Below are positions 27,903 through 37,380 of a stretch of DNA of 64,000 nucleotides, in pieces. The position numbers were made by a program, and so were the translations under genes. Within the stretch, counting starts at the first letter, position 1. Every line of letters starts with the position of its first letter. The notes below the pieces were generated by a model, which was not told where the DNA came from, made no database searches, and saw only the letters and a program-made list of their open reading frames with translations. Source of the DNA: Laceyella tengchongensis (GTDB taxonomy: Bacteria > Bacillota > Bacilli > Thermoactinomycetales > Thermoactinomycetaceae); assembly GCF_900182735.1 (NCBI RefSeq), contig NZ_FXTU01000010.1, positions 1 through 64,000 of the forward strand, in the 5' to 3' direction.

Positions 27903-29429
27903 GTGAACGTCGTTGAGATGCTAGGAATAACCAAACGGTTCCCGGGAATCGTTGCCAATGATCAAATTCATCTCACTGTGAAAAAGGGTGAGATTCATGC
28001 CTTGCTTGGGGAAAATGGAGCTGGAAAGTCAACATTGATGAACATCCTGTTTGGCTTGTATCAGCCGGATGAGGGTGAAATTCGCATCAAGGAACAACCG
28101 GTTACCATCACAGGCCCCACAATGGCCAATAAGCTTGGAATCGGTATGGTTCACCAACACTTTATGTTAGTCCAACCATTCACTGTCACCGAAAACATCA
28201 TTCTGGGTGACGAACGGAGCAAGTTGGGCATCATCGATGTGAAAAAAGCGGAAAGTGAGATCCGGCGCCTGTCGGAACGCTATAATCTCAAGGTGGATCC
28301 CACGGCTAAAATATCTGATATTTCCGTAGGCATGCAGCAACGGGTGGAAATCCTCAAAACATTGTACCGTGGCGCTGACATTTTGATCTTTGACGAGCCG
28401 ACTGCCGTGTTGACTCCGCAAGAGATCAATGAGTTGATGGAAATTATGCGGAACCTTGTAAAAGAAGGGAAAACAATTATTTTCATCACACATAAGCTGA
28501 AAGAAATCATGAGCACTTGCGACCGGGTAACGGTGATTCGCCGCGGAAAGGTGATCAAGACGGTCGATGTGCAAGATACGGATGAGAATCAACTAGCCGC
28601 GCTGATGGTTGGCCGGGAAGTCTCTTTCGAGATCGAAAAAGCAGAAGCCAATCCGAGTCAAACGGTGTTGGATATTGCCAATCTGGTTGTTGAAGACAAT
28701 CGCGGTGTAGAAGTGGTTCGCGGGCTGAACATGCAAGTGAGAGCTGGTGAAGTGGTCGGCTTGGCTGGTGTGGACGGCAACGGACAAACTGAATTGATCG
28801 AAGCGATCACCGGCTTGCGTCCGGTAAAAGGCGGGGTGATTCGCCTTGGCGGGCACGATGTGACCAATGCAAGCCCTCGCAAGGTGACCGAAGCGGGCGT
28901 GGGCCACATCCCCGAGGACCGTCACAAACGCGGGCTCGTCCTTGACTTTTCGGTTAGTGAAAACATGGTCTTGCAAACATATTACCAAGAGCCGTTTTCG
29001 AAAAATGGGCTGATACAAAAAGATGAAGTGGATAAATACGCGGAGCGATTGATCAGCGAGTTTGACGTGCGCACGCCTGATAAACACGTGCCTATTCGTG
29101 CTTTATCCGGCGGTAACCAGCAAAAAGCGATCATCGCTCGGGAAGTGGACCGCAATCCTGACTTTTTGATCGCGGCGCAACCGACCCGTGGGTTGGACGT
29201 AGGGGCGATTGAGTTCATCCATCGCCGGATCATCGAACAACGGGATAATGGCAAAGCCGTGCTGTTGGTCTCTTTGGAGCTGGATGAAGTCCTGAAATTG
29301 AGTGATCGGGTGGCCGTGATTTATGAAGGGAAAATCGTCGGCTGGGTTGATCCGAAAAACACCTCCGAAGAAGAATTGGGCTTGTTGATGGCTGGCAGTG
29401 TCAAACAACAGGAGGTGAAGGCGGAATGA
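27903..29429 (+). CDS. nupO: Nucleoside ABC transporter, double ATPase
   Basis: A 508-residue cytoplasmic ATPase with two fused ABC domains, as in sugar and nucleoside importers. The first has Walker A GENGAGKST (about 38-46), signature ISVGMQQRVEI and Walker B LIFDEPTAVLTP. The second has a degenerate Walker A GVDGNGQTE, signature LSGGNQQKA and a Walker B-like segment in which AAQPTRGLD replaces the usual DEP. The start is GTG 27903 after AAAGGGGGG. It overlaps nupP by four bases (ATGA). Confidence 0.93.
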   Translation: MNVVEMLGITKRFPGIVANDQIHLTVKKGEIHALLGENGAGKSTLMNILFGLYQPDEGEIRIKEQPVTITGPTMANKLGIGMVHQHFMLVQPFTVTENIILGDERSKLGIIDVKKAESEIRRLSERYNLKVDPTAKISDISVGMQQRVEILKTLYRGADILIFDEPTAVLTPQEINELMEIMRNLVKEGKTIIFITHKLKEIMSTCDRVTVIRRGKVIKTVDVQDTDENQLAALMVGREVSFEIEKAEANPSQTVLDIANLVVEDNRGVEVVRGLNMQVRAGEVVGLAGVDGNGQTELIEAITGLRPVKGGVIRLGGHDVTNASPRKVTEAGVGHIPEDRHKRGLVLDFSVSENMVLQTYYQEPFSKNGLIQKDEVDKYAERLISEFDVRTPDKHVPIRALSGGNQQKAIIAREVDRNPDFLIAAQPTRGLDVGAIEFIHRRIIEQRDNGKAVLLVSLELDEVLKLSDRVAVIYEGKIVGWVDPKNTSEEELGLLMAGSVKQQEVKAE

Positions 29430-30496
29430 AAGTCTTGTCTCGCATCAATTCACAATCTACTTTTATCACTTCCCTGTTGTCCATTTTGCTAGGGATGTTG
29501 ATTGGCGCGATCATGATGGTGGTGGCCGGATATGATCCGATTGCGGCTTACAACGCGTTGTTCGTCAGTGCGTTGGTGCAGCCATACGACCTCGGTGAAA
29601 CGCTCCGGACGATCACGCCTCTGATCTTGACTGGTTTGGCGGTTGCCTTGGCGTTTCGGACGGGCTTGTTCAACATCGGCGTCGAGGGGCAGTTTATCGT
29701 GGGTCAGTTGGTGGCGATCATCGTCGGGCTCAAATTGAATCTGCCTCCTGTTTTGCATGCAGTTGTGGCTGTGATCGCTGGTGGCTTGGCCGGAGCTGTA
29801 TGGGGCTTGGTACCGGGCTTGTTGAAGGCGACGCGCGGGGTTCACGAGGTGATCATCTCTATCATGATGAACTTTATCGCCTTGTACCTGTCGAACGCAT
29901 TGGTTTTCCACTGGATGTCCAATGGGGCCGATTCGACGCCGAAAATCATGGATTCCGCTTCGCTACGCATTGATGCTGTTTCACAAATGTTCGGAGGCGC
30001 CCGTTTGCATTTTGGACTTATCCTTGCGATCTTGGCCGCTTTCGTCATGTATGTGCTTGTATGGCGCACCCGGTTGGGATATGAATTGCGCGCGGTTGGA
30101 CACAATCCGCTGGCAGCGGAATACGCAGGCATGAGCGTTAAACGCAACATCATTTTGTCTATGATGTTCAGTGGTACGTTCGCCGGTTTGGCCGGAGCGG
30201 GCGAAGCGTTGGGTACAAGCGGTTATCTGGCGATTCAACCTGCCTTTACGGGTATCGGGTTTGATGGCATTGCGGTAGCACTGTTGGGCGCCAGCACTCC
30301 ACTAGGTGTCGTGTTGGCTTCTGTGCTGTTTGGTATCCTCACATATGGCGGCGGAAACATGCAGTTCGAAGCCGGGGTGCCGTTTGAAGTCATTCGGGTA
30401 GTGTTTGCCGCAATCATCTTGTTTGTGGCTGCCAATGTGACCGGCCGGCTCTTGGGCAAATTCAGCCGGAATAAAGGGGGGGACAAGCGTGCTTGA
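29426..30496 (+). CDS. nupP: Nucleoside ABC transporter permease 1
   Basis: A 356-residue integral membrane protein with 8-10 hydrophobic segments of the BPD_transp_2 (RbsC-like) family. Conserved signatures include FNIGVEGQFIVGQL and the loop RAVGHNPLAAEYAGM. It pairs with nupQ to form the pore of the importer energised by NupO. ATG overlaps the nupO stop and follows a GGAGGTG site. Confidence 0.93.
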   Translation: MKVLSRINSQSTFITSLLSILLGMLIGAIMMVVAGYDPIAAYNALFVSALVQPYDLGETLRTITPLILTGLAVALAFRTGLFNIGVEGQFIVGQLVAIIVGLKLNLPPVLHAVVAVIAGGLAGAVWGLVPGLLKATRGVHEVIISIMMNFIALYLSNALVFHWMSNGADSTPKIMDSASLRIDAVSQMFGGARLHFGLILAILAAFVMYVLVWRTRLGYELRAVGHNPLAAEYAGMSVKRNIILSMMFSGTFAGLAGAGEALGTSGYLAIQPAFTGIGFDGIAVALLGASTPLGVVLASVLFGILTYGGGNMQFEAGVPFEVIRVVFAAIILFVAANVTGRLLGKFSRNKGGDKRA

Positions 30497-31424
30497 TACG
30501 TTGACCAACATATTATCAACAACTGTCATTTATGCCACCCCGTTGATTTTGGCCGGGATGGGTGGCCTGTATTCTGAGCGGTCCGGTGTCGTCAATATCG
30601 GGTTGGAGGGATTGATGACCATTGGTGCGTTTACCGCGGTCGTTTCCACTCTAACAACCGGTAGTCCATGGCTGGGCCTGCTGTTTGCAGTTCTTGCAGG
30701 GGTGTTGCTCGCATTGCCGCACGCTGTCGCCTCCATTACATTTAAAGCGGATCAAGTGGTCAGCGGTGTGGCGATCAACTTTTTGGCTTTAGGGTTATCC
30801 GTTTATTTGGTTAAGCACTTGTATGATGGCGCGGGGCAAACCCCGGTGGTGGAAAACAAGTTAAATGCCATCGCGATTCCGTTTCTGAGCGATATTCCTG
30901 TGATCGGCCCCTCTCTGTTTAAAGCGTTGCCGACCACGTATATCGCGATTTTGGTGGTACTGATCAGTTACTATCTGCTTACTCGTACCACCTTCGGCAT
31001 GCGGTTGCGCGCGGTGGGTGAACATCCGCATGCGGCGGAGACAGCGGGCGTATCCGTGGTGAAAATGCGCTATGTTGCCGTATTGATCAGTGGCGCGCTG
31101 GCCGCATTAGGGGGAGCTGGATTGTCGATTGCCATCGGTAGTGAGTTCAACCAAGGCACAGTGGCGGGTCAAGGGTTCATCGCTTTGGCTGCGCTGATTT
31201 TCGGGAAGTGGCGTCCGTTTGGGGTACTGGGGGCGGCAACGTTCTTCGGTTTTGCCGTAGCTTTGACCCTGACAGGCCAGCTGTTCAATGTAACGAAATA
31301 CGTGCCCAGTGAAGTGCTGAGCATGTTGCCTTATGTGTTGACCATCCTGGCGTTGGCCGGCTTCGTAGGCCGGGCGGAAGCGCCGGCAGCAGTTGGGAAA
31401 CCATACGAAAAAGGAAGCCGTTAA
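30489..31424 (+). CDS. nupQ: Nucleoside ABC transporter permease 2
   Basis: A 311-residue membrane protein of the same family as its neighbour (VVNIGLEGLMTIGAF; RAVGEHPHAAETAGVSV). The start is GTG 30489, eight bases inside nupP, behind AAAGGGGGG. It is the last gene of the nupOPQ transcription unit before a terminator. Confidence 0.93.
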   Translation: MLDTLTNILSTTVIYATPLILAGMGGLYSERSGVVNIGLEGLMTIGAFTAVVSTLTTGSPWLGLLFAVLAGVLLALPHAVASITFKADQVVSGVAINFLALGLSVYLVKHLYDGAGQTPVVENKLNAIAIPFLSDIPVIGPSLFKALPTTYIAILVVLISYYLLTRTTFGMRLRAVGEHPHAAETAGVSVVKMRYVAVLISGALAALGGAGLSIAIGSEFNQGTVAGQGFIALAALIFGKWRPFGVLGAATFFGFAVALTLTGQLFNVTKYVPSEVLSMLPYVLTILALAGFVGRAEAPAAVGKPYEKGSR

Positions 31425-31436
31425 TCCTCATCAAAA

Positions 31437-31470
31437 GACCTTAGCCAATTGATTGGCTGAGGTTTTTTTT
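31437..31470 (+). terminator. Terminator of nupOPQ
   Basis: CCTTAGCCAA pairs with TTGGCTGAGG (one T-G pair) around a short loop and is followed by eight T. Confidence 0.93.
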
Positions 31471-31523
31471 ATTTGCTCAGGTTCATACTAAGTTCATCCA
31501 GATCAAAACAAAGGAGGATTATC

Positions 31524-32561
31524 ATGAAACGGATGAGTTGGGCTTCGTTGCTGCTGGCTTGCTGTGTATTCTTGCTGTCTGCGTGTGCAGGCGGCGGAAA
31601 CGTCAACCAAAAGGCGAAAGGCGATTTCTCCGCCGGGATGGTGACTGACACGGGCGGTTTGAACGATGAATCATTCAACCAAATCACTTACGCCGGCTTG
31701 AAACGGGCACAAAAGGAATTAGGAATAGATATCAAGGCACTTGAGTCAAAGCGGGATGAGGATTATGTGCCCAACTTGACCAAATTTGCCAGGGAAAACC
31801 GCAACATGATATGGGGTGTCGGTTTTAAGATTGAAAAAGCCATTGCTGATGTGGCAAATCAATTTCCAAATGCTCAGTTTGGGATCGTGGACAGCGATAT
31901 GGGCGGCAAGATTCCCAAAAATGTTACCGCTGTCACTTTCAAGGAAGAAGAAGGCTCATTTTTGATGGGAATGATTGCCGCTTTGAGCACCAAGACGGGA
32001 AAGGTTGGCTTCATTGGCGGGATTAGCTCCCCCCTCATCAAAAAGTTTGAAGTGGGGTATCGAGCCGGTGTTCATGCGGCAAACCCCAAAGTGAAAGTGC
32101 AAGTAGCGTACGCTGAGAGCTTTAATGATGCCACCAAAGGGCGGTCGCTGGCCAAAGCGATGTACGATGGTGGAGCTGATATCATTTATCATGCGGCTGG
32201 CGGTGTTGGAAAAGGATTGTTTGACGAAGTAAAGACACGGGAAAAAGGAAAATATTGGGCTATCGGAGTGGACATGGATCAGAGTCGCTTGGCTCCAGAT
32301 CACACTTTGAGCTCGATGGTTAAGAGAGTGGATGTGGCTGTTTTCAACGTGATGAAAGCACAGCAACAGAAGAAGCACAAAGCAGGCAAATTGTTGCAAT
32401 TCGGCTTAAAAGAAAACGGGGTGGACTATGCCCCAACCACTACCAAACATGTCAAGCCTGACGTGCTCAAACGGGTGGATGAATTCAAACAAAGAGTGGT
32501 CAATAAAGAACTGATTGTTCCTGCAACAGAAGCTGATCTGAAACAATTCATGCAGAGTTAA
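31524..32561 (+). CDS. Second BMP-family lipoprotein (nupN paralogue)
   Basis: A 345-residue solute-binding lipoprotein. Start ATG 31524 follows AAAGGAGG at ideal spacing; the longer frame from 31473 is unlikely. Signal peptide and lipobox LSAC, then GMVTDTGGLNDESFNQ, IYHAAGGVGKGLFDE and VDMDQSRLAPDHTLSS, very close to nupN throughout. It looks like a duplication flanking the shared transporter. Differences cluster in the C-terminal third, so ligand preference could differ. The two may serve one permease pair. Confidence 0.9.
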   Translation: MKRMSWASLLLACCVFLLSACAGGGNVNQKAKGDFSAGMVTDTGGLNDESFNQITYAGLKRAQKELGIDIKALESKRDEDYVPNLTKFARENRNMIWGVGFKIEKAIADVANQFPNAQFGIVDSDMGGKIPKNVTAVTFKEEEGSFLMGMIAALSTKTGKVGFIGGISSPLIKKFEVGYRAGVHAANPKVKVQVAYAESFNDATKGRSLAKAMYDGGADIIYHAAGGVGKGLFDEVKTREKGKYWAIGVDMDQSRLAPDHTLSSMVKRVDVAVFNVMKAQQQKKHKAGKLLQFGLKENGVDYAPTTTKHVKPDVLKRVDEFKQRVVNKELIVPATEADLKQFMQS

Positions 32562-32710
32562 AACGGCGCCGCCTGACTGCTGTGAACGAGCCGTTGGGCG
32601 GTAGCGCTTTTTCGAAAGGGAATTCATCCGAAAAAGTGGTTATCGTTTCCATTCAGTTGGAATTAGTCTATAATGTTAATACATCGGCACATTAAAGGAG
32701 AGGTGTCAAC

Positions 32711-34009
32711 GTGGCCAATAACCATTTTGAAACCGTTTCGATTGGAAATATCCAAGTGCATGTCTTACCAAGCACCAAGTTTAAAACGACCACGTTTGTA
32801 GCTTATATCGGACAAGAACTCAAGCCGGAAACCGTAACCAAAACCGCGCTGTTGCCGGCGGTGTTGCAACGGGGTACACAATCGACCCCCACCACGATCG
32901 AATTGAAAAGGAAGCTGGATGACCTGTACGGAGCCATCCTGTTTGGCGACGTGTCTAAACGTGGGGAACGCCACCTAATGGAATTTGGTCTGGAAATCGC
33001 CAATGAGCGGTATTTGCAGGACAAGCCGGCGCTTTTGGAAGAAGGGCTGTCCTTTTTCACCGAAGTTTTGTTTGCCTCGGCAACCGAAGGAAATGGGTTC
33101 AAAGCTTCTTATGTGGAGGCTGAAAAGAAGAACCTCAAGCAAAAAATCGAAAGTCTGCAAGACGACAAAATCCGCTATGCCGCTCAGCGCATGGTAGAAG
33201 AGATGTGCAAAGGCGAACCCTACGCCTTGTTTAATCACGGACGGTTAGCTGATTTGGAGCAATTGGGGGCGACCGAACTTTATACATATTATCAAGATGT
33301 GATTCGCACCTGCCCCATCGACCTGTACTGCGTAGGCAATGTTTCGACGGAACAGGTTGTCGAACTGTTGCGTGACCGCTTGGCCTCGCAGGTAACTGGG
33401 CAACGCAAGACATATACACTCGCCCCCGTCGTCCGCGAAGTAAAGGAAGAAAAGGTGGTTGTCGATCGGCTCAATGTAAAACAAGGCAAATTAAACATCG
33501 GTTGCCGTACACAAACGGAGATCACTTCGAACGACTATCCGGCGCTGGTTGTCTACAACGGGATTTTGGGTGGGTTCCCGCACTCTAAGCTTTTCCGCAA
33601 TGTGCGTGAAAAGGCTAGCCTGGCGTACTACTGCTCTTCCCGATTGGAAAGCCTCAAGGGCTTGCTGATGATCCAATCCGGCATCGAAATCGGCAATTTC
33701 CAACGAGCGGTCGACATCATCAAAGAACAATTGGAAGCCATGCGTCAGGGACGAATCGACCAACAAGAATTGGAACAAACCAAAGCGACATTGACCAATG
33801 CTTACAAAGAACAGCAAGACCGCTCTTATGAGTTGATCCATTTCCATCACCAATCGGTGTTGGCTGGGCAAGAAAGAACGCTGGAGCAGATGCTGCAAGC
33901 CATTCAGCGCGTCAGCATAGAAGATGTCGTGCGGGTGGCGCAAAAGGTGCAATTGGATACGATTTATTTCCTGCGTGACCAGGAGGGGAATGCTGATGCA
34001 AAAAATTGA
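32711..34009 (+). CDS. ymfF: M16-family protein YmfF (peptidase-like, inactive)
   Basis: A 432-residue member of the pitrilysin/insulinase fold that lacks the HxxEH zinc motif, so it is a non-catalytic partner. In B. subtilis, ymfF and ymfH (also named yfmF/yfmH in databases) are associated with the 5-aminopentanol modification of EF-P. GTG 32711 follows AAAGGAGAGG. The 3' end overlaps the ymfH start by 14 bases. A possible -10 TATAAT lies at 32669-32674. Confidence 0.9.
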   Translation: MANNHFETVSIGNIQVHVLPSTKFKTTTFVAYIGQELKPETVTKTALLPAVLQRGTQSTPTTIELKRKLDDLYGAILFGDVSKRGERHLMEFGLEIANERYLQDKPALLEEGLSFFTEVLFASATEGNGFKASYVEAEKKNLKQKIESLQDDKIRYAAQRMVEEMCKGEPYALFNHGRLADLEQLGATELYTYYQDVIRTCPIDLYCVGNVSTEQVVELLRDRLASQVTGQRKTYTLAPVVREVKEEKVVVDRLNVKQGKLNIGCRTQTEITSNDYPALVVYNGILGGFPHSKLFRNVREKASLAYYCSSRLESLKGLLMIQSGIEIGNFQRAVDIIKEQLEAMRQGRIDQQELEQTKATLTNAYKEQQDRSYELIHFHHQSVLAGQERTLEQMLQAIQRVSIEDVVRVAQKVQLDTIYFLRDQEGNADAKN

Positions 34010-35288
34010 ATTCGCCCAAATCCAAGAAACCCTGTTTTATGAAAAGCTGCCCAATGGATTGCATGTGTACATCTTGCCGAAGCAAGGGTTCAGCAAGACG
34101 TTCGCCACTTTCACGACGAAATACGGTTCGGTTGACAACACCTTTCAAGTGCCTGGCAAGGAGAAAATCTCCGTACCCGACGGGATCGCCCACTTTTTGG
34201 AGCACAAGATGTTCGAACAGCCTTCCGGAGAAGATGTTTTCCAAGAATTTTCACGCCAGGGCGCCTCAGCCAATGCCTTTACCAGCTTTACTAGAACAGC
34301 TTATCTCTTTTCTTGCACCGACCATGTGGAAAAAAACTTGACCACTCTGCTCGATTTTGTGCAATCGCCCCATTTCACGGATGAAAACGTAGAGAAGGAA
34401 AAAGGAATCATCGGTCAGGAAATCCGTATGTATGATGACAATCCAGATTGGCGCTCCTACTTTGGTCTGATCGAGGCGATGTACCAAAAACATCCCGTGA
34501 AAATCGACATCGCCGGCACAGTTGAGTCCATTGCACAAATCAACAAAGAGTTGCTGTACACCTGTTACGAGACGTTTTACCATCCAAGCAACATGCTGTT
34601 ATTTGTCGTCGGTGCGGTGGACCCGGAGCGCACCATGACCTTGATCAGGGAAAACCAAGTCGCTAAAAAGTTTGAGCAACAAGCGGAGATCGTCCGTTTC
34701 TTTGACGAAGAGCCGGACGAGGTGGCCCAGCCGCTGAACGAAATGAAATTGAGTGTGGGTATTTCCAAGTGCCTATTTGGTTTCAAAGAGGGCAAAGCTT
34801 GGACACAAGTGGAAGGGGAAGCCGCATTGAAACAAGAATTGGCGACCCAAATCGTGCTGGAGGCCTTGGTCGGCCCGGCGACTGAATTGTATCAATCCCT
34901 ATATGACGAAGGTTTGATCGACGATAACTTCGGTTTTGACTACTCATTGGAAAGCGGATTTGGCTTTTCGATGATGGGAGGGGATACACCTAATCCCGAT
35001 CGGTTGCTGGAGCGGATACGGGAAGAGTTGCCGCAGAAGATCGACCAAGGCATTTCGCAGGATACCTTTGACCGGATTCGCAAGAAAAAAATCGGTAGCA
35101 ATTTGCGGTATCTCAATTCCCCTGAGTGGATTGCTAACCAATTCACCAGTTACCAATTCAAAGGGGTAGACTTGTTCCGCATCATTCCGATGTTGGAGGA
35201 GTTAACACTGGCTGACGTGAACGAGCGAATGAAAGAACATATCGATTGGTCGCGTTTTGCTGTGTCGCTAGTGCGGCCATTGGGATAA
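33996..35288 (+). CDS. ymfH: M16-family zinc peptidase YmfH
   Basis: A 430-residue zinc protease with an intact HFLEH motif (HxxEH, residues about 67-71) and the downstream glutamate region ENVEKEKGIIGQEI. It likely pairs with YmfF as active and inactive halves. I choose ATG 33996 because AGGAGGGG lies seven bases upstream; ATG 33990 is too close to it. It is the second gene of the ymfFHIJ operon. Confidence 0.92.
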   Translation: MQKIEFAQIQETLFYEKLPNGLHVYILPKQGFSKTFATFTTKYGSVDNTFQVPGKEKISVPDGIAHFLEHKMFEQPSGEDVFQEFSRQGASANAFTSFTRTAYLFSCTDHVEKNLTTLLDFVQSPHFTDENVEKEKGIIGQEIRMYDDNPDWRSYFGLIEAMYQKHPVKIDIAGTVESIAQINKELLYTCYETFYHPSNMLLFVVGAVDPERTMTLIRENQVAKKFEQQAEIVRFFDEEPDEVAQPLNEMKLSVGISKCLFGFKEGKAWTQVEGEAALKQELATQIVLEALVGPATELYQSLYDEGLIDDNFGFDYSLESGFGFSMMGGDTPNPDRLLERIREELPQKIDQGISQDTFDRIRKKKIGSNLRYLNSPEWIANQFTSYQFKGVDLFRIIPMLEELTLADVNERMKEHIDWSRFAVSLVRPLG

Positions 35289-35341
35289 TAAATGTATGCG
35301 TCCTTGAAAAAGGGCGCCTTTTTAAATGGGGGGATGGACGG

Positions 35342-36094
35342 ATGGAAGCGAAGTTGGCAGGGGAAGTCGCGTGGGTTACCGGAGCGAGCGGAGGGATCGG
35401 CGCGGCTGTCGCAGAAGCATTGGCAGAGGCAGGGGCCGCGGTGGCGGTCGGATATCTGAATTCCGAGGCTGAAGCACAACGTGTTGTTGAGCGTTGCCGA
35501 ACATACGGCAGGCCGGCTTTTGCGGTGCGGCACGACGTGGCAAGAAGAGAGTCGGTAGACCAGGCACATCAAGCGATTGTCTCCCAATTGGGAGCGCCGA
35601 CGGTTCTTATCCATGCTGCTGGACAGGGCATGGTCGGTTTTTTTCAGGATCATTCGGAGAGTGAGTTTGATGACGTCATGGATGTACATGTGCGGGGGTT
35701 TTTTCACTTGGCGCAAGTCGTGTTGACGAGCATGTTAAGCCGCAAACACGGGCGGATCGTGGCGGTCTCATCCATATGGGGCCAGACGGGTGGCGCGCTG
35801 GAAGTGCTTTATTCTGCCGCCAAGGGAGCGCAGATCGGCATGGTGAAAGCCCTCGCTAAAGAATTGGCGCGTTCGGGAATCACAGTCAACGCAGTGGCTC
35901 CTGGCGCCATTCACACGAAGTTGTTGGATGGGCAACTAACCCGTGACGAACAGGAGGCGTTGGCTGATGATATCCCGATGGGCAGATTGGGGGCGCCGAA
36001 CGAGGTGGCCCATGCGGTGAAATTCCTGTGTTCTGGCGACGCGGGTTATGTGACTGGCCAAGTACTCGCGGTCAATGGCGGTTGGTACACATAA
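35342..36094 (+). CDS. ymfI: Short-chain dehydrogenase YmfI
   Basis: A 250-residue NAD(P)H-dependent reductase of the SDR family. Cofactor motif TGASGGIGAA is at about 14-23. The catalytic Tyr-Lys appears as YSAAKGAQIG, with the upstream VSSIWG serine. In B. subtilis YmfI reduces 5-aminopentanone on EF-P to 5-aminopentanol, which fits this operon. ATG 35342 lies eight bases after GGGGGG. Confidence 0.9.
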   Translation: MEAKLAGEVAWVTGASGGIGAAVAEALAEAGAAVAVGYLNSEAEAQRVVERCRTYGRPAFAVRHDVARRESVDQAHQAIVSQLGAPTVLIHAAGQGMVGFFQDHSESEFDDVMDVHVRGFFHLAQVVLTSMLSRKHGRIVAVSSIWGQTGGALEVLYSAAKGAQIGMVKALAKELARSGITVNAVAPGAIHTKLLDGQLTRDEQEALADDIPMGRLGAPNEVAHAVKFLCSGDAGYVTGQVLAVNGGWYT

Positions 36095-36168
36095 GCATAA
36101 AAAAAATGTTTTTGTCCCATATTACTCTTAGAGCGATAAAATCGCTGAGTGGTATAGGAGGGAAAAGC

Positions 36169-36420
36169 ATGACCATCTTGGAAAATTTTGATCAGTGGAA
36201 AGAGTTTTTGTCAAATCGCGTGCATCAAGCGGAGAAGCTGGGGATGGATCGCGAAACGATTTCCGAATTGGCCTACCAAATTGGTGACTACTTGGCAAAA
36301 GACGTTGACCCGCAAAACGAGCAAGAGCGGCTGTTAGCCGATTTGTGGAGTGTGGCTAGTGAAGATGAGCAACGCACCATGGCGAATTTGATGGTAAAAT
36401 TAGTTGATTCAAATAAGTGA
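36169..36420 (+). CDS. ymfJ: DUF3243 protein YmfJ
   Basis: An 83-residue helical, acidic protein of unknown function. It has the FDQWKEFLSNRVHQAEKLGM and DYLAKDVDPQNEQERLL segments of the YmfJ family. ATG 36169 follows TAGGAGGG. It ends the operon at a strong terminator. Confidence 0.88.
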   Translation: MTILENFDQWKEFLSNRVHQAEKLGMDRETISELAYQIGDYLAKDVDPQNEQERLLADLWSVASEDEQRTMANLMVKLVDSNK

Positions 36421-36438
36421 TTAGTGCATCGTATATAA

Positions 36439-36477
36439 AAATAAAACACCTGTAGATATCAGGTGTTTTATTTTTAT
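36439..36477. terminator. Strong bidirectional terminator after ymfJ
   Basis: AAATAAAACACCTG pairs with CAGGTGTTTTATTT around TAGATAT, with T-runs on both strands. Confidence 0.93.
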
Positions 36478-36526
36478 AACTACATAATTTGTTTATTTTT
36501 AAAACTACCTCCTTCAATTTGGATTA

Positions 36527-36535
36527 TGCTATACT
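36527..36535 (+). promoter_or_regulatory. Extended -10 promoter of ymfK
   Basis: TGCTATACT (TGnTATACT) lies 60 bases before ymfK, just after the ymfJ terminator. No good -35 is seen. Confidence 0.5.
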
Positions 36536-36594
36536 AAAAGTCATATGAATCCCTTCTAAAGGCAAGCGGTGAAGGAGTGGAGGGGTGTTTTGGA

Positions 36595-37359
36595 ATGAGT
36601 TCTCAGGAATGGTATTTGGAATATCAAATTCATAAAAACCGACCGGGGCTACTAGGGGATCTCGCCTCTTTGCTGGGTATGCTTTCCATAAACATTGTGA
36701 CAATTAACGGTGTGGAAAACAGACGCCGAGGGATGCTTTTGCGAACAGAGGAACAAAAAAAAATTGAAGCATTGAAACAGATCCTCCTCGGTGTTGACAA
36801 TATCACGATCACCGCGTTGCGTCCGCCGAAATTGGTGGATAGGATGGCCATACGGCATGGGCGGTATTTGGATCGGTGCATTGAAGACAAGCGAACCTAC
36901 CGTTTTACTAGGGACGAATTGGGCTTGCTTGTTGATTTTATGGCAGAGCTGTTCAAAAAAGAAGGGCACCAGCTGGTCGGGGTGCGGGGTATGCCACGCG
37001 TGGGGAAAACGGAGTCGATCGTGGCTTCCAGTGTCTGCGCAAATAAACGGTGGACATTTGTTTCATCCACCTTGTTGAAGCAGACGGTTCGAAGTCAGTT
37101 GGCTCACGATGAATTGTCTGAGAACCATGTGTACATCATCGATGGCATTGTGTCTACGCGCAGAGCCACCGAACGACATGACCAATTGGTCAGGGACATT
37201 TTGCGGATGCAAGCAACCAAAGTGATTGAGCATCCAGATATTTTTGTCAAAGAGACGGAATACACGCTCGATGACTTTGACACGATCATTGAATTGAGAA
37301 ATCATCCTGATGAACAGATTACGTACGAAGTGGTGGAACCAGAATTCGATGGATTTTAA
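36595..37359 (+). CDS. ymfK: YmfK (DUF3388): ACT-like domain plus P-loop-like motif
   Basis: A 254-residue protein of unknown function. Residues about 5-75 look like an ACT ligand-binding fold (WYLEYQIHKNRPGLLGDLAS). Farther in, GMPRVGKTES resembles a Walker A motif, followed by NHVYIIDGI, which could act as a Walker B strand. It may therefore bind both a small ligand and a nucleotide (inference). ATG 36595 lies nine bases after GGAGGGG. The first rodZ-like gene starts 21 bases downstream. Confidence 0.85.
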   Translation: MSSQEWYLEYQIHKNRPGLLGDLASLLGMLSINIVTINGVENRRRGMLLRTEEQKKIEALKQILLGVDNITITALRPPKLVDRMAIRHGRYLDRCIEDKRTYRFTRDELGLLVDFMAELFKKEGHQLVGVRGMPRVGKTESIVASSVCANKRWTFVSSTLLKQTVRSQLAHDELSENHVYIIDGIVSTRRATERHDQLVRDILRMQATKVIEHPDIFVKETEYTLDDFDTIIELRNHPDEQITYEVVEPEFDGF

Positions 37360-37380
37360 CAAACGTTTGGAGGGGGAAAC

